NCBI GenBank assembly: GCA_019056435.1
Contig: CP077641.1
Location: forward strand, 3,224,001 to 3,288,000
DNA: 64,000 bases
Direction of reading: 5' to 3'
DNA from: Stutzerimonas stutzeri
Lineage (GTDB): Bacteria > Pseudomonadota > Gammaproteobacteria > Pseudomonadales > Pseudomonadaceae
This document shows positions 54,485-64,000 of this stretch, piece by piece. Position 1 is the first letter of the stretch, and each line of letters begins with the position of its first letter. Both the position numbers and the translations under genes were made by a program. The notes below the pieces were generated by a model. It did no database searches, was not told where the DNA came from, and worked only from the letters and a program-made list of their open reading frames with translations.

Positions 54485-55561
54485 ATGCTCAATAATGACC
54501 GCCTGCTGGTGCAGATTCTGCTCCTGGTGCTGCTCGGTGCCTGTCTTTGGGTGTTGGCGCCGTTCGCTTCGGCGATCTTCTGGGCGGCGGTCCTGGCGTT
54601 CGCGAGCTGGCCGGTCATGCGGGTGCTCACGCGCTGGCTGAAGGGCAACGCCACGCTTGCCGCAACGCTGTTGACGGTTGGCTGGATGGTTTTGGTGGCG
54701 GTGCCGCTGGTCTGGCTGGGGTTCAACATCGCTGACCAGATCCGCGAGGTAAACGTGCTGGTGCACAATCTTCAGGTTCAAGGCTTGCCAGCACCACCTG
54801 ATTGGCTTGGTGAACTGCCCCTGGTAGGGGAGCGCCTGGTGACCCTCTGGACCACCCTGGACGAGCAGGGCACGGCGTTCTTCGCAACGATTCGGCCCTA
54901 CATCGGGCAGGTCGGCAACTGGCTGCTGGTACGCAGCGCGCGGATCGGCGGCGGTATGCTCGAACTGGCCCTGAGCCTGGTGCTGGTGTTCTTCTTCTAT
55001 CGTGATGGCCCGAAGCTCGCCGCATTCGTCCATAGCCTGCTGCATCGTCTGATCGGCGAGCGTGCCGATCATTACCTGGAGCTGGTCGCCGGAACGGTAC
55101 AACGCGTCGTCAATGGGGTGATCGGCACCGCCGCGGCGCAGGCGATCCTGGCCTACGTCGGCTTCAGCATCGCCGGCGTGCCAGGGGCGCTGATCCTGGG
55201 CTTGCTCACCTTCGCGTTCAGCTTCGTCATGGTTCCGCCACTGGTGTGGGGGCCTGCGGTGGCGTGGCTGGCCTGGCAGGGGCAGTACGGCATGGCGGTG
55301 TTTCTCGGCGTATGGGGCATGTTCATCATCAGTGGGGTGGACAACGTGCTCAAGCCCTACCTGATCAGCCGTGGCGGCAACCTGCCGCTGGTCGTGGTGC
55401 TGCTCGGTGTGTTCGGCGGTGTGCTGGCATTCGGCTTCATGGGGCTGTTCCTTGGTCCGACCTTGCTTGCCGTCGCGTACAGCCTGCTGGGTGATTGGCT
55501 GATCAAGGAGGTACCGGAGGTGGCGGCGCCGGAGCGGCTGCCCGGCAACCGGGTCGACTAA
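54485..55561 (+). CDS. AI-2E family transporter (PerM/YdiK-like membrane protein)
   Basis: A 358-aa integral membrane protein with about eight helices. Typical stretches: [20 protein letters not shown], a central amphipathic region, VFFFYRDGPKLAAFVHSLL, and the C-terminal GNLPLVVVLLGVFGGVLAFG then FMGLFLGPTLLAVAYSLLGD. The family name comes from one autoinducer-2 exporter; others are linked to Na+/H+ antiport or are unknown, so the substrate is open. It stands alone, 81 bases after the DUF4892 gene and tail-to-tail with the patatin gene (no gap). Confidence 0.9.
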   Translation: MLNNDRLLVQILLLVLLGACLWVLAPFASAIFWAAVLAFASWPVMRVLTRWLKGNATLAATLLTVGWMVLVAVPLVWLGFNIADQIREVNVLVHNLQVQGLPAPPDWLGELPLVGERLVTLWTTLDEQGTAFFATIRPYIGQVGNWLLVRSARIGGGMLELALSLVLVFFFYRDGPKLAAFVHSLLHRLIGERADHYLELVAGTVQRVVNGVIGTAAAQAILAYVGFSIAGVPGALILGLLTFAFSFVMVPPLVWGPAVAWLAWQGQYGMAVFLGVWGMFIISGVDNVLKPYLISRGGNLPLVVVLLGVFGGVLAFGFMGLFLGPTLLAVAYSLLGDWLIKEVPEVAAPERLPGNRVD

Positions 55562-56554
55562 TCAGGCCTGCTCCTGCTCGTACCGCGCAAGCGTGTCGCT
55601 GGCGATGATCCGTCCCAGTTGAATCAGTTCCGGAGCCTTGTAGAACTCGTAAAAGCGGCACGCGCGTTTAGGAATGTTGATCAGCACATTGGGTGGGTAG
55701 CCGGCGATCTTGTACTGCGTCAGGGACGACTGCATGACCTCGAAGCTCTGGTTGATGAGTTCGAGCAGCGAAGCCGGGCCACCGACATCCACCACTCTCG
55801 AACCCTCCGCCGATTTCGGCGCGCTGCGGCCGCTCGGCGCGACGGCGGCATGTTCTTCCAGTAACACATCGGCCGGTTCGAGCTCGTTGCCCTGGTCCTC
55901 AAGGGCCTTGCTGTCCTTGCGCCAGAAGGGCAGGTGGGAGCTGAGCGAACTGACCATCGCATCGAAACGGCCCGGGCGCAGGACTTCCGGTAACGGATAC
56001 TGGCGATGGTTGTTCCCGTTGAGGTTCACCGCGATGATCAGGTCGCTATGGCTGGACACCACCGGTACGATCGGCAGCGGGTTGAGAATGCCGCCGTCGA
56101 CGAGCATCCGGCTGCCTTGCATCACCGGTGTGAACAGGCTTGGGATCGCTGCCGAAGCGCGCATCGCCAGTTCCAGGTTGCCCTCCTGGAACCAGATTTC
56201 CTGTTGGTTGGTGAGATCGGTGGCGACCGCGGTGTAGGGGATGGGCAGGTCTTCGATGTTGATCGAGCCCAGCATGTCGCGTATCCGGCCGAAGATTTTC
56301 TCGCCGCGGATAGCGCCCAGGCTGAAGCTCAGGTCCATCAGCCGCAGCAGGTCGAAGTAATCCAGGCTCTCGATCCAGGCTCGGTATTCGTCCAGTTTTC
56401 CAGCGGCATAGATGCCGCCGACGACCGCCCCCATGGAGCAACCGGCGATGCAGTTGATCTCGTAACCCCGCGCCGTAAGTTCCTCGATGACGCCGATGTG
56501 CGCGTACCCTCGCGCTCCACCGGAGCCCAGTACCAGTGCGACCTTGTTGCCCAT
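55562..56554 (-). CDS. Patatin-like phospholipase family protein (RssA-like)
   Basis: A 330-aa protein. The phosphate/oxyanion loop [15 protein letters not shown] is at the N-terminus, the nucleophile serine in [13 protein letters not shown] (Gly-x-Ser-x-Gly) and the catalytic aspartate in [14 protein letters not shown], the three hallmarks of the patatin fold. I chose the ATG at 56554 ([13 protein letters not shown]) with GGAG upstream; the longer frame is unsupported. Probably a serine lipid acyl hydrolase at the inner membrane face; no signal peptide is seen. Divergent from selD, convergent with the AI-2E transporter. Confidence 0.92.
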   Translation of the reverse strand: MGNKVALVLGSGGARGYAHIGVIEELTARGYEINCIAGCSMGAVVGGIYAAGKLDEYRAWIESLDYFDLLRLMDLSFSLGAIRGEKIFGRIRDMLGSINIEDLPIPYTAVATDLTNQQEIWFQEGNLELAMRASAAIPSLFTPVMQGSRMLVDGGILNPLPIVPVVSSHSDLIIAVNLNGNNHRQYPLPEVLRPGRFDAMVSSLSSHLPFWRKDSKALEDQGNELEPADVLLEEHAAVAPSGRSAPKSAEGSRVVDVGGPASLLELINQSFEVMQSSLTQYKIAGYPPNVLINIPKRACRFYEFYKAPELIQLGRIIASDTLARYEQEQA

Positions 56555-56699
56555 GCGTTTCTCCCTTTGCAGGGGCGTTAGCTTCACGCCTGTGGCGCCT
56601 GGCTTCAAGGGGGCATGCGGCCGTCGTCGCGATACCGCTATCAACGGGGCTTCTTGCTACAATCGCCGCCCGTTTTTTCAGCGTCGCGAGAGCCACTCC

Positions 56700-57734
56700 A
56701 TGAGCGAACCCATCCGCCTGACCCAATACAGCCACGGTGCCGGCTGCGGCTGCAAGATTTCGCCGAAGGTGCTCGATGTGATCCTCTCCGGAAGTGGTGC
56801 GCAGAACCTCGATCCGCGCCTTTGGGTCGGCAACGCCTCGCGTGATGACGCCGCCGTCTACGGTATCGATGACGAGCGTGGCGTGGTGTCCACCACCGAT
56901 TTCTTCATGCCGATCGTCGATGATCCCTACGATTTCGGCCGTATCGCCGCAACCAATGCGATCAGCGATATCTTCGCCATGGGCGGTACGCCGCTGATGG
57001 CCATCGCCATCCTGGGCTGGCCAGTGAACGTACTGCCACCGGAAGTGGCCCGTGAGGTCATCGCTGGTGGCCGGGCGGTGTGCGACGCGGCCGGCATTCC
57101 GCTGGCGGGCGGGCATTCCATCGACGCGCCCGAACCGATCTTCGGGCTGGCCGTCACCGGGCTGGTCGATAAGCGACAAATGAAACGTAACGACACTGCG
57201 ACCCTTGGCTGCAAGCTGTACCTGACCAAGCCACTGGGGATCGGCATTCTCACCACGGCGGAGAAGAAGGCCCTGCTGCGCGCCGAAGATGTTGGTCTCG
57301 CGCGCGACTGGATGTGTACGCTCAACACGCCTGGCGCCCATTTCGGCAAGCTCGACGGCGTGCGTGCCATGACCGATGTCACCGGTTTCGGTCTGCTCGG
57401 CCACCTGGTGGAGATGGCCGATGGCAGTGGCCTGACGGCCCGTATCGAGTACGCGCGGGTTCCGCGTCTGCCGGGCGTCGAGCATTATCTGAAGCAGGGC
57501 TGCGTGCCGGGTGGCACGGGGCGCAATTTCGACAGCTACGGTGAGCGCATCGCGGGGCTGGACGAGGTGCAGAAACAGCTGCTGTGCGATCCGCAAACCA
57601 GCGGTGGCCTGCTGGTGGCGGTAGCGCCTGAAGGCGAGGATCAGTTCTGCAAGGTGGCCGCCGGACTGGGGCTGGCGCTCGAGCCCATTGGCGAATTCGT
57701 CGAGGCCGGCGCCTTTGCCGTCGAGGTCCGTTGA
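56700..57734 (+). CDS. selD: Selenide, water dikinase SelD
   Basis: A 344-aa enzyme making selenophosphate from selenide and ATP. The N-terminal catalytic motif [13 protein letters not shown] has Cys, not selenocysteine, at the active site (near residue 17), with the adjacent Lys. Other motifs: [36 protein letters not shown] and the C-terminal [14 protein letters not shown] chose the ATG at 56700, the family start. Its TGA overlaps the mnmH ATG, so selenophosphate supply is coupled to its user, the tRNA selenouridine synthase. No selA/selB in the window. Confidence 0.96.
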   Translation: MSEPIRLTQYSHGAGCGCKISPKVLDVILSGSGAQNLDPRLWVGNASRDDAAVYGIDDERGVVSTTDFFMPIVDDPYDFGRIAATNAISDIFAMGGTPLMAIAILGWPVNVLPPEVAREVIAGGRAVCDAAGIPLAGGHSIDAPEPIFGLAVTGLVDKRQMKRNDTATLGCKLYLTKPLGIGILTTAEKKALLRAEDVGLARDWMCTLNTPGAHFGKLDGVRAMTDVTGFGLLGHLVEMADGSGLTARIEYARVPRLPGVEHYLKQGCVPGGTGRNFDSYGERIAGLDEVQKQLLCDPQTSGGLLVAVAPEGEDQFCKVAAGLGLALEPIGEFVEAGAFAVEVR

Positions 57735-58839
57735 TGCGCCACGATACCGCTGACTACCGCCAGCTCTTCCTGGACGATGTGCCGATGATGGACGCCCGCG
57801 CACCGGTGGAGTTTTCCAAGGGCGCGTTTCCCGGTGTGGTCAACCTGCCGCTCATGAACGATATCGAGCGGCAAAAGGTGGGAACCTGCTACAAGCAGCA
57901 CGGCCAACAGGCGGCGATCGAACTGGGCCACCGCCTGGTAACCGGCAAGGTCAAGGCCGAGCGCATCGAGGCCTGGGCGGCTTTCGCCAGAGCCAATCCG
58001 CATGGCTATATCTACTGCTTCCGCGGCGGGCTGCGCTCGCAGCTCGTCCAACAATGGCTTAAAAGCGAAGCCGGGATCGATTACCCCGCGTCACGGGTGG
58101 CTACAAGGCAATGCGCCATTTCCTGCTCGAGACGCTCGAGCACGCTGCCGATCACAGCAATTTCATTCTTGTCGGTGGCATGACCGGGACCGGAAAAACC
58201 GAAGTGCTGGCGCGGCTGGACGATAGCGTCGACCTCGAGCATATCGCCAATCATCGAGGCTCCAGCTTCGGCAAGCGCGCCACGCCGCAGCCGGCCCAGA
58301 TCGACTTCGAGAACATGCTGGCCATCCGCTTGCTGAAGACGCAGGCGGCCGGTGCTCGGCAATACGTACTCGAGGACGAGGCGCGCCTGGTTGGCCGCTG
58401 TTCGATTCCGTTGCAGTTGTATCAAGGCATGCAGCGTTATCCGCTGGTGTGGCTCGAGGACAGTCTGGAAAGCCGTGTGGAGCGTATCCTCCGCGACTAT
58501 GTGATCGACTTGTGTGCAGAGTTCGTTGCCGAAGAGGGCGAGGGTGGGTTTGCCGCATTCAGCGAGCGTTTACGGCAAAGTCTGGTCAATATCAGCAAGC
58601 GGCTGGGCGGCGAAGGCTACAAGCGACTGGCGGCGATCATGGATCAGGCGCTCGCCGAGCAGGCCAGTAGCGGGGCGGTGGACCTACATCGCGAATGGAT
58701 CGAGGCCCTGCTTAACCAGTATTACGACCCGATGTATGCCTACCAGCGCGAGAACAAGGCCTCGCGGATCGAATTTGCTGGCGAGCAGAATGCGGTGGTG
58801 GAGTTTCTGCAGGCCCGTGCCGCGAAAGACCCAATGTGA
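57734..58839 (+). CDS. mnmH: tRNA 2-selenouridine synthase MnmH (SelU), one frameshift
   Basis: About 368 aa after correction. It converts 2-thiouridine to 2-selenouridine at the wobble position of certain tRNAs, using selenophosphate. The N-terminal rhodanese domain has the active-site cysteine in [18 protein letters not shown]; the C-terminal P-loop domain has Walker [16 protein letters not shown] and [14 protein letters not shown]. The frame breaks at a C4 run (58084-58087); five Cs give [20 protein letters not shown]. Start overlaps selD stop (TGATG). Confidence 0.94.
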
Positions 58840-58867
58840 ACAAATGTCGAAAACGAGGGATGTATCG

Positions 58868-59146
58868 ATGAAGAACCTGATCTGTGTGTCACTGATCGCA
58901 CTGGCCCTGACCGGCTGTGCCGGGAAGACCGCCTACCGGGACAGCTGCGCTTCGCAGCTCGACGCTGCCTGGGAAGAACAGAGCCTGGCCGAGGCGGAAG
59001 GTTTTGCTGGCACCGTCAGCTACTCCAAGGCGATGGCCCTGCTGACCGGCGCCAAGACCCAGCAGCAGTTCGAGGCCTACCAGGGCTGCGTCGACAAGGC
59101 CAAGAAGGCACGCTTCTACTTGCGTGAGTCACGCGCCGGTCGCTGA
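58868..59146 (+). CDS. Small conserved lipoprotein
   Basis: A 92-aa protein with a lipobox signal (MKNLICVSLIALALTGCAGK, lipidation at Cys17) and a short alpha-helical mature domain containing two further cysteines (DSCASQLDAAWEEQ and YQGCVDKAKKARFYLRES), possibly disulfide-linked. A similar gene follows mnmH in other pseudomonads. No function is recognisable. It starts 28 bases after mnmH and may be co-transcribed. Confidence 0.85.
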   Translation: MKNLICVSLIALALTGCAGKTAYRDSCASQLDAAWEEQSLAEAEGFAGTVSYSKAMALLTGAKTQQQFEAYQGCVDKAKKARFYLRESRAGR

Positions 59147-59229
59147 GTCGTCCTCTCACGTGGCGGTCGCATCGGCCGCCACCGTATCACCCGTCACGCC
59201 GGTCGCCTCGACCCGGCAGGAACCCAAGC

Positions 59230-59832
59230 ATGCAACTCGATTTTTCCACCCTGGCGCCCCAGGATGCCTACCGTTGGCTGACGTCCACGGTAACGCCGCG
59301 TCCCATTGCCTGGGTTTCGACCTGCTCCAGTGGCGGGGTGAGCAACCTCGCGCCGTTCAGCTTCTTTCAGGTCATCAGCAGCGAGCCGCCGACGCTGTTG
59401 ATCAATGTCGGCTTGAAGAACGGCCAGCCAAAGGACACCGCGCGCAACGCTCAGGAAACGGGCGAATTGGTGGTGCAACTGGTCAGTGCCGAGCAGGCCG
59501 AGGCCATGAACGCCTCCGCCGCAGCGCTTGCGCACGGGCTCAGCGAGTTCGAACACTGCGGTATCGCCAGCGAGCCGTCGCGGCTGGTAGCGGTGCCGCG
59601 CGTGATCGGAGCGCCGGTCGCCTTCGAATGCCGCGTGGCGCAGATACTCCCGTACCCGGCCCAGTCGCCCAACTGCCAGTTGATCTTCGCGGAGGTGCTG
59701 ATGGCACACATCGACGATGGCGTGCTGGACGAGCGCGGTCGCGTGGATGCTGCGCGGCTGGATCTGGTTGGCCGGCTCGGTGGCGCTGCCTACAGCTATA
59801 CCCGTGAGCGCTTCGAGATGCAGCGGCCCTGA
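59230..59832 (+). CDS. Flavin reductase-like FMN-binding split-barrel protein
   Basis: A 200-aa protein of the flavin_reduct split-barrel family. The opening LTSTVTPRPIAWVSTCSSGG and NLAPFSFFQVISSEPPTLLI is the FMN-binding signature. Such proteins act as flavoprotein reductases or oxidoreductases of various small molecules; this subgroup has no assigned substrate that I can name. It stands between the lipoprotein and moxR genes and appears monocistronic. Confidence 0.9.
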   Translation: MQLDFSTLAPQDAYRWLTSTVTPRPIAWVSTCSSGGVSNLAPFSFFQVISSEPPTLLINVGLKNGQPKDTARNAQETGELVVQLVSAEQAEAMNASAAALAHGLSEFEHCGIASEPSRLVAVPRVIGAPVAFECRVAQILPYPAQSPNCQLIFAEVLMAHIDDGVLDERGRVDAARLDLVGRLGGAAYSYTRERFEMQRP

Positions 59833-59950
59833 CGGTCTTGCCGGCGGCTGAGGCAAGCGGCCGTTCACAACTTCGTCACCGCAGGTTTCGATCGGCTTGC
59901 CTGAGCCTCAGGGCCCGGTAGGATCGCCGGAACGAACAAAGGAGAGTCGT

Positions 59951-60868
59951 ATGCGTGCCCGATTGGATGTCTGTCTGCGAGCGGTCAATGAAGTCCTGCT
60001 CGGCAAGCAATCTCAGGTGCGACTGGCCATGGCCTGCCTGCTGGCGCGTGGGCATCTGCTGGTCGAGGACCTGCCCGGCATGGGCAAAACGACCCTCAGC
60101 CACGCATTGGCGCGCATCATGGGGCTGGAGTTCCAGCGCATACAGTTCACCTCGGATCTGTTGCCGGGTGACATCCTCGGCACTTCGGTGTTCGACAAGG
60201 AGAGCGCCGGGTTCGTTTTTCACCCCGGCCCGATCTTCGCCGAGCTGATTCTGGCCGATGAGATCAACCGCGCCACGCCGAAGAGCCAGAGTGCCCTGCT
60301 CGAAGCCATGGAAGAGGGTCAGGTCACCATCGAGGGCGCTACTCGACCATTGCCGGAACCGTTTTTCGTCGTGGCCACGCAAAACCCGGTGAGTTCGGGC
60401 GGCACCTTCGCCTTGCCCGAGTCACAGATGGACCGGTTTCTCATGCGCCTTTCGCTGGGGTATCCGGCCAAGGCTGCGGAAAGAGCCCTGTTGCTCGGCG
60501 ACTCGCGTCGCGATCTCCTGGCTCGCCTCGAGCCGCAGCTCGATCGCACCGCGCTGCGTGCCGTTCAACAGGAGGTCGCCGGCGTTCGTGTCAGCGATGC
60601 GCTGGTCGACTACGTCCTGCGGTTGGTCGAGGCGACTCGCACTCAGCCCCAGTTCGCCTGGGGACTGTCGCCGAGGGGAAGCCTTGCGCTGCTCGCCGCC
60701 GCCCGCGCCTGGGGCTATCTCGACGGTCGCGACTACGTGATTCCCGAAGACGTCCAGGCCGTGTTGCCCTCTGTGGTTGGCCACCGCCTGCGCGAGCGGG
60801 CGGATGCGACCGGCCACGGCGGCGGCGCCCTGGTGCAATGGCTGCTGCGTGAAGTGCCCGTCCTTTGA
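59951..60868 (+). CDS. MoxR-family AAA+ ATPase
   Basis: A 305-aa MoxR ATPase. Walker A DLPGMGKTTLSHALA near residue 44, Walker B LILADEINRATPKSQSALLE, sensor 1 VVATQNPVSSGGTFALPE with the arginine finger region QMDRFLMR following, and the C-terminal lid. MoxR proteins act as chaperones maturing protein complexes, and typically pair with DUF58 proteins, as here. GGAGA lies 5 bases before the ATG at 59951. First gene of a three-gene set moxR-DUF58-transglutaminase. Confidence 0.95.
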   Translation: MRARLDVCLRAVNEVLLGKQSQVRLAMACLLARGHLLVEDLPGMGKTTLSHALARIMGLEFQRIQFTSDLLPGDILGTSVFDKESAGFVFHPGPIFAELILADEINRATPKSQSALLEAMEEGQVTIEGATRPLPEPFFVVATQNPVSSGGTFALPESQMDRFLMRLSLGYPAKAAERALLLGDSRRDLLARLEPQLDRTALRAVQQEVAGVRVSDALVDYVLRLVEATRTQPQFAWGLSPRGSLALLAAARAWGYLDGRDYVIPEDVQAVLPSVVGHRLRERADATGHGGGALVQWLLREVPVL

Positions 60869-60901
60869 TGCCACGCACCGCGGCCCGTTGAGGATGCGCC
60901 C

Positions 60902-61861
60902 ATGAGACTGCTGCCCAGGCTTCGCGATCGCTGGCTGCTGCAGCGCATCCCGCCCGGTCCGAGCGTACGCCTCGATCAGCGCCGGATATTCATCATGCCG
61001 ACGGCGATAGGCCTGGCCTACCTCGTGGCGATGCTGCTCATGCTGCTTGCCGCGATCAACTACCAGAACAGCCTGGCCTATGCGCTGACCTTTCTGCTCG
61101 GCTCGGTTTTTGTCGTGACGATTCTGCATACCTGGCGCAACCTGGCCGGACTCGTTCTGCAAGCGGGTGGGGCCGAGGCGGTTTTCCTGGGTGAGCACGC
61201 CCGCCTGCGGGTGCGGTTGGAAAGCCCGACGCGCACCTATCAGGCTGTGGCGCTGGGTTGGCCAAAGAGCGGCTTACAGGTGATCGACGTCCCGCCGGGC
61301 GGGACCTGTGAGGTCGAGCTGAGCCTGCCGACCGAACGGCGCGGCTGGCTTCGCCCCGGACGCCTGCGTGTGGAGAGCCGTTTCCCGCTCGGCATTCTGG
61401 TCGCCTGGAGCTGGGTCGATTTGCAGCTCGCAGCGTTGGTTTACCCAAACCCGCAAGAGGCCGAGCTACCGCCGACCATCGGAGCCCTTGGGGACGAGGA
61501 GGGCGCGCGGGCTGCCGGGCGTGGTGTCGATGATTATCAGGGCTTGCGGCAATGGCAGCCGGGCGACTCGCGGCGCCGACTGCACTGGAAGGCCTACTCG
61601 CGCGGACAAGGTCTCTTGGTCAAGGATTTCGCTGCGCTGGCAGGGCAAGAGCCGATGCTTGATCTGGATGCCCTTGGTGGCGATCTCGAGTCACGGTTGT
61701 CCGTGCTCTGTCATTGGGTGGTCGAGCTTTCGGCGCGGCTGCAGCCGTTCAGCCTGACCATCGACGGCCAGCAGATAGGCCCGGATCAGGGTGCTGAGCA
61801 CCGCGCACAATGCCTTCGCGCGCTGGCCCTGTTCGGTTCGCAGCAGGAGCGCACCGCGTGA
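60902..61861 (+). CDS. DUF58 domain-containing membrane protein
   Basis: A 319-aa protein with two N-terminal helices (about residues 33-75) and a C-terminal DUF58 domain recognised by GVDDYQGLRQWQPGDSRRRL and HWKAYSRGQGLLVKDF. It is the usual partner of MoxR ATPases; its biochemical role is unknown. Its TGA overlaps the GTG start of the transglutaminase gene, indicating coupled translation. Confidence 0.93.
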   Translation: MRLLPRLRDRWLLQRIPPGPSVRLDQRRIFIMPTAIGLAYLVAMLLMLLAAINYQNSLAYALTFLLGSVFVVTILHTWRNLAGLVLQAGGAEAVFLGEHARLRVRLESPTRTYQAVALGWPKSGLQVIDVPPGGTCEVELSLPTERRGWLRPGRLRVESRFPLGILVAWSWVDLQLAALVYPNPQEAELPPTIGALGDEEGARAAGRGVDDYQGLRQWQPGDSRRRLHWKAYSRGQGLLVKDFAALAGQEPMLDLDALGGDLESRLSVLCHWVVELSARLQPFSLTIDGQQIGPDQGAEHRAQCLRALALFGSQQERTA

Positions 61862-63840
61862 GCGTCGTCCAGCCGATCCCGCGTAACGGACTGCTCTGGT
61901 TGCTGGTGGCACAGGTGTTGGTGATCCTGCCGCATCTTGGCCATTTGCCTTTGTGGATCATCGGGCTCTGGCTGACCTGTGCGACCTGGCGCGTGCAGAT
62001 CTTTCGCATGCGCGCGCGCTATCCCCGCAGCTGGGTGAAGGCGGCAATGATGATTGGCACTGGTGCAGGGGTCTACCTGTCCCGTGGCAGCCTGATCGGC
62101 CTGGACGCCGGTGCGGTGCTGTTGATCGCAGCCTTCATCCTCAAACTGGTCGAAATGCGCAGCCAGCGCGACGCGCTGGTGTTGGTCTTTTGGGCTTCTT
62201 TGCCGTGGTTACCAGCTATCTGTTCAATGACAGCATGGTCGCCGGTGTGTACAGCCTGCTTCCAGTTACCGCTTTGCTCGCGGCCATGATCGGGCTGCAG
62301 CAGAGTCGGGTCGAAACGCATCCCTGGCCAACATTGCGACTGGCCGGCTCGCTGATGCTGCAGGCGGTGCCCTTGATGCTGGTGTTGTTCGTGTTCTTCC
62401 CACGGTTGGGCCCTCTGTGGTCGTTGCCGCAGCCGAGCGACCAGGGTGTGACGGGGCTGGCCGACAGCATGTCGCCAGGGGATATTGCGCAGCTAAGCCG
62501 TTCCGGCCAGCTGGCATTTCGCGCCAGTTTCGAGGGGCCCGTCCCGGCGCGCGACGCGCTTTACTGGCGCGCCGTCACTTTCGAGCGGTTCGACGGTCGA
62601 CGCTGGTCACAAGCCGCTCGTGCCCCGGCTTCCACGCCGCCCGCCTGGACGCCCGAGGGTGAGCCACTGCGCTACAGCATCGTCATGCAGCCAAGCGGTC
62701 GCCCCTGGCTTTATGCGTTGGATGTGCCCGAGCTGGAGGCTAACCAGGCGCAACTGATGCCTGATTTCCAGCTGCAGCGTGCGCGCCCGGTCGATCAGGC
62801 CCTGCTTTATCAGGTGACATCCTGGCCGCAAGCACAGCGCGAGCCGGTCGCACCGGCCGATACCCTGGCGCGGGCGCTGCAGCTTCCGCCCGGTGGCAAT
62901 CCGCGTAGCAGGGAATGGGCGGTCGAGCTTCGCCGCCAGCATCCCGAGCCTGAGGCGCTTGTCCAGACCTTGCTCATGCACTTCAATCGTCAACCCTACG
63001 CCTATACGTTGCGCCCCCAGCTGTCGGGGCGGACATCGTGGATGGCTTCCTCTTCGACACCCGTCGCGGATTCTGCATCCACTATGCCGGTGCTATGACG
63101 TTCGTGCTGCGAGCCGCGGGAATTCCGGCTCGGGTCGTGGCCGGTACCAGGGCGGCGAGCTCAACCCTTCGGGCAACTATCTCTCGGTGCGCCAGCTGGA
63201 CGCGCATGCGTGGGTCGAGTATTGGCTACAGGGGCGCGGCTGGGTGAGTGTCGACCCCACCTTCCAGGTTGCTCCCGAACGCATAGAGCTAGGGCTGGAA
63301 GAGGCGCTCGCCGATGAGCAGGACCTCTTCGAAGGCACGCCGATGGATCTGCGCCGCTATCGCCAGATCGGCTGGCTCAATGAGCTGCGGTTTGGCTGGG
63401 ATAGCCTCAACTATGGCTGGCAGCGTTGGGTGCTCGGCTATCAGGGCGAACGTCAGCTGGACGTGCTGCGCAGCGTCTTCGGCAAGCTCGACGGTGGCCG
63501 GCTGGGGCTGATCATGGTCGTCGTCGGTGCCGCGTTCGTCCTGTTGCTTGCGGTGGTACTGCTCAAGCCCTGGAAGCGCGAGCGCGATCCTCAACAGCGG
63601 CTGTTTCGCCGCTTCGAGCGGGCCTTGGCGCGGCGTGGCGTGACGCGCGCCCGTGGCGAAGGCGCGCGCGATTTCGCTGAACGGGCCGCTCGCGCCCTGC
63701 CAGATGCGGCGGAGCCCATCCGCAGTTTTGCGCATGGCTATGAGCGACTGCGCTACGGTGGTGAATCCGACGCCTTGCCTGCGTTGCACCGCTCGCTTGC
63801 GCAGCTCAAGCGGCAGTTGGGTTGGGGGCGGCGCCGATAG
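61858..63840 (+). CDS. tgpA: Membrane transglutaminase TgpA, three frameshifts
   Basis: About 661 aa after correction. The N-terminus has five to six helices, a large periplasmic region carries a transglutaminase-like papain-fold domain (RGFCIHYAGAMTFVLRAAGI with the catalytic Cys, DAHAWVEYWLQGRGW with His, and VSVDPTF with Asp), then a final helix (LIMVVVGAAFVLLLAVVLL) and a cytoplasmic tail. In P. aeruginosa TgpA is reported as essential for growth. Frame changes, all missing bases: T4 at 62188-62191 should be T5 (VLVFLGFFAVVTSYLF); G4 at 63026-63029 should be G5 (QLSGADIVDGFLFD); near 63143-63145 one base is missing (VVAGYQGGELNPSG). The GTG start overlaps the DUF58 stop. Confidence 0.92.
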
Positions 63841-63948
63841 CGGCCATCATTGGCAATTGCGATAACTCGTCAATCAGCCGGCAGGGCCGTCTATCGGTCG
63901 GAGGGCTGCCGTCATAGCATGTCCGCAGAACAACAACTCGAGGTCGAC

Positions 63949-64000
63949 ATGACACTTTCCGAACTGATTCAAGCCGCGCGTGCCAATCCGCAAGCTTTGG
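63949..64000 (+). CDS. Start of a gene cut by the right edge, possibly a HopJ-family protein
   Basis: Only 17 codons are visible: MTLSELIQAARANPQAL. The ATG has GAGG six bases upstream, so a real gene start is likely. The opening resembles the small HopJ (type III effector-like) protein family that begins with a similar helix, but the stretch is too short to be sure. Confidence 0.45.
   Translation, partial: MTLSELIQAARANPQAL

Noticed and set aside
56046..57803. A 585-codon minus-strand frame spanning the patatin 3' half and selD
   Set aside because: It is antisense to selD and in another frame of the patatin gene; it has no recognisable domain.

Overview
The window is chromosomal, GC-rich DNA from a gammaproteobacterium of the Pseudomonas stutzeri / Stutzerimonas type. 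The evidence is the protein sequences (SMC, ZipA, LigA, HtpG, FabA/FabB, GltA, Sdh/Suc and MnmH all read as pseudomonad) and the gene order, which from memory follows P. aeruginosa PAO1 blocks (aer-acnA; smc-zipA-lig; gltA/sdh/suc-braB-htpG; fabAB-gpsA; selD-mnmH-moxR-DUF58-transglutaminase). It is almost entirely core genome. I see no rRNA, tRNA, CRISPR array, insertion sequence, prophage or integron.

Layout: 1-3.5 kb, aerotaxis receptor (partial) and aconitase A on the minus strand. 3.7-5.1 kb, rlmM and tusA. 5.1-10.0 kb, a caa3-type cytochrome oxidase operon (subunit II with a cytochrome c domain, a fused subunit I-III, a small membrane protein) facing a DUF2231 gene and a HemJ/CopD-like gene. 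10.1-12.2 kb, a voltage-gated K+ channel and moaA. 12.4-19.5 kb, smc-zipA-ligA. 19.9-24.0 kb, fliC-flaG-fliD-fliS with FliA-type promoters. 24.0-24.7 kb, ppnP and a YkgJ-type protein. 24.8-37.8 kb, the TCA supercluster: gltA divergent from sdhCDAB-sucAB-lpd-sucCD. 38.0-45.6 kb, brnQ, DUF599, two tandem thioesterases, an uncharacterised membrane protein, htpG and a periplasmic amidohydrolase. 45.8-51.1 kb, sstT, fabAB, gpsA, a DUF4389 protein and sixA. 51.2-56.6 kb, a thioesterase, two alpha/beta hydrolases, a DUF4892 protein, an AI-2E family transporter and a patatin. 56.7-63.9 kb, selD-mnmH, a lipoprotein, a flavoprotein, and moxR-DUF58-tgpA. The start of one further gene lies at the right edge.

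The most striking property is not a new system. It is a high density of single-base frame changes: I count 26, about one per 2.5 kb, in 17 genes. Several of those genes are essential or central (smc, ligA, sucB, sdhD, moaA, htpG, mnmH, the cox subunit I-III gene). Nearly all sit in or next to short mononucleotide runs, and each is repaired by adding or removing one base. This looks like homopolymer-length sequencing or consensus error rather than pseudogenisation. Coordinates given here for those genes span the whole intended reading frame; protein lengths are after notional correction.

Functionally the window covers carbon and energy flow (citrate synthase and aconitase into the 2-oxoglutarate/succinate arm, then succinate dehydrogenase and a terminal oxidase), chromosome organisation, division and DNA ligation (SMC, ZipA, LigA), unsaturated fatty acid and phospholipid precursor synthesis (FabA, FabB, GpsA), late flagellar filament genes, and selenium-dependent tRNA modification (SelD supplying selenophosphate to MnmH).
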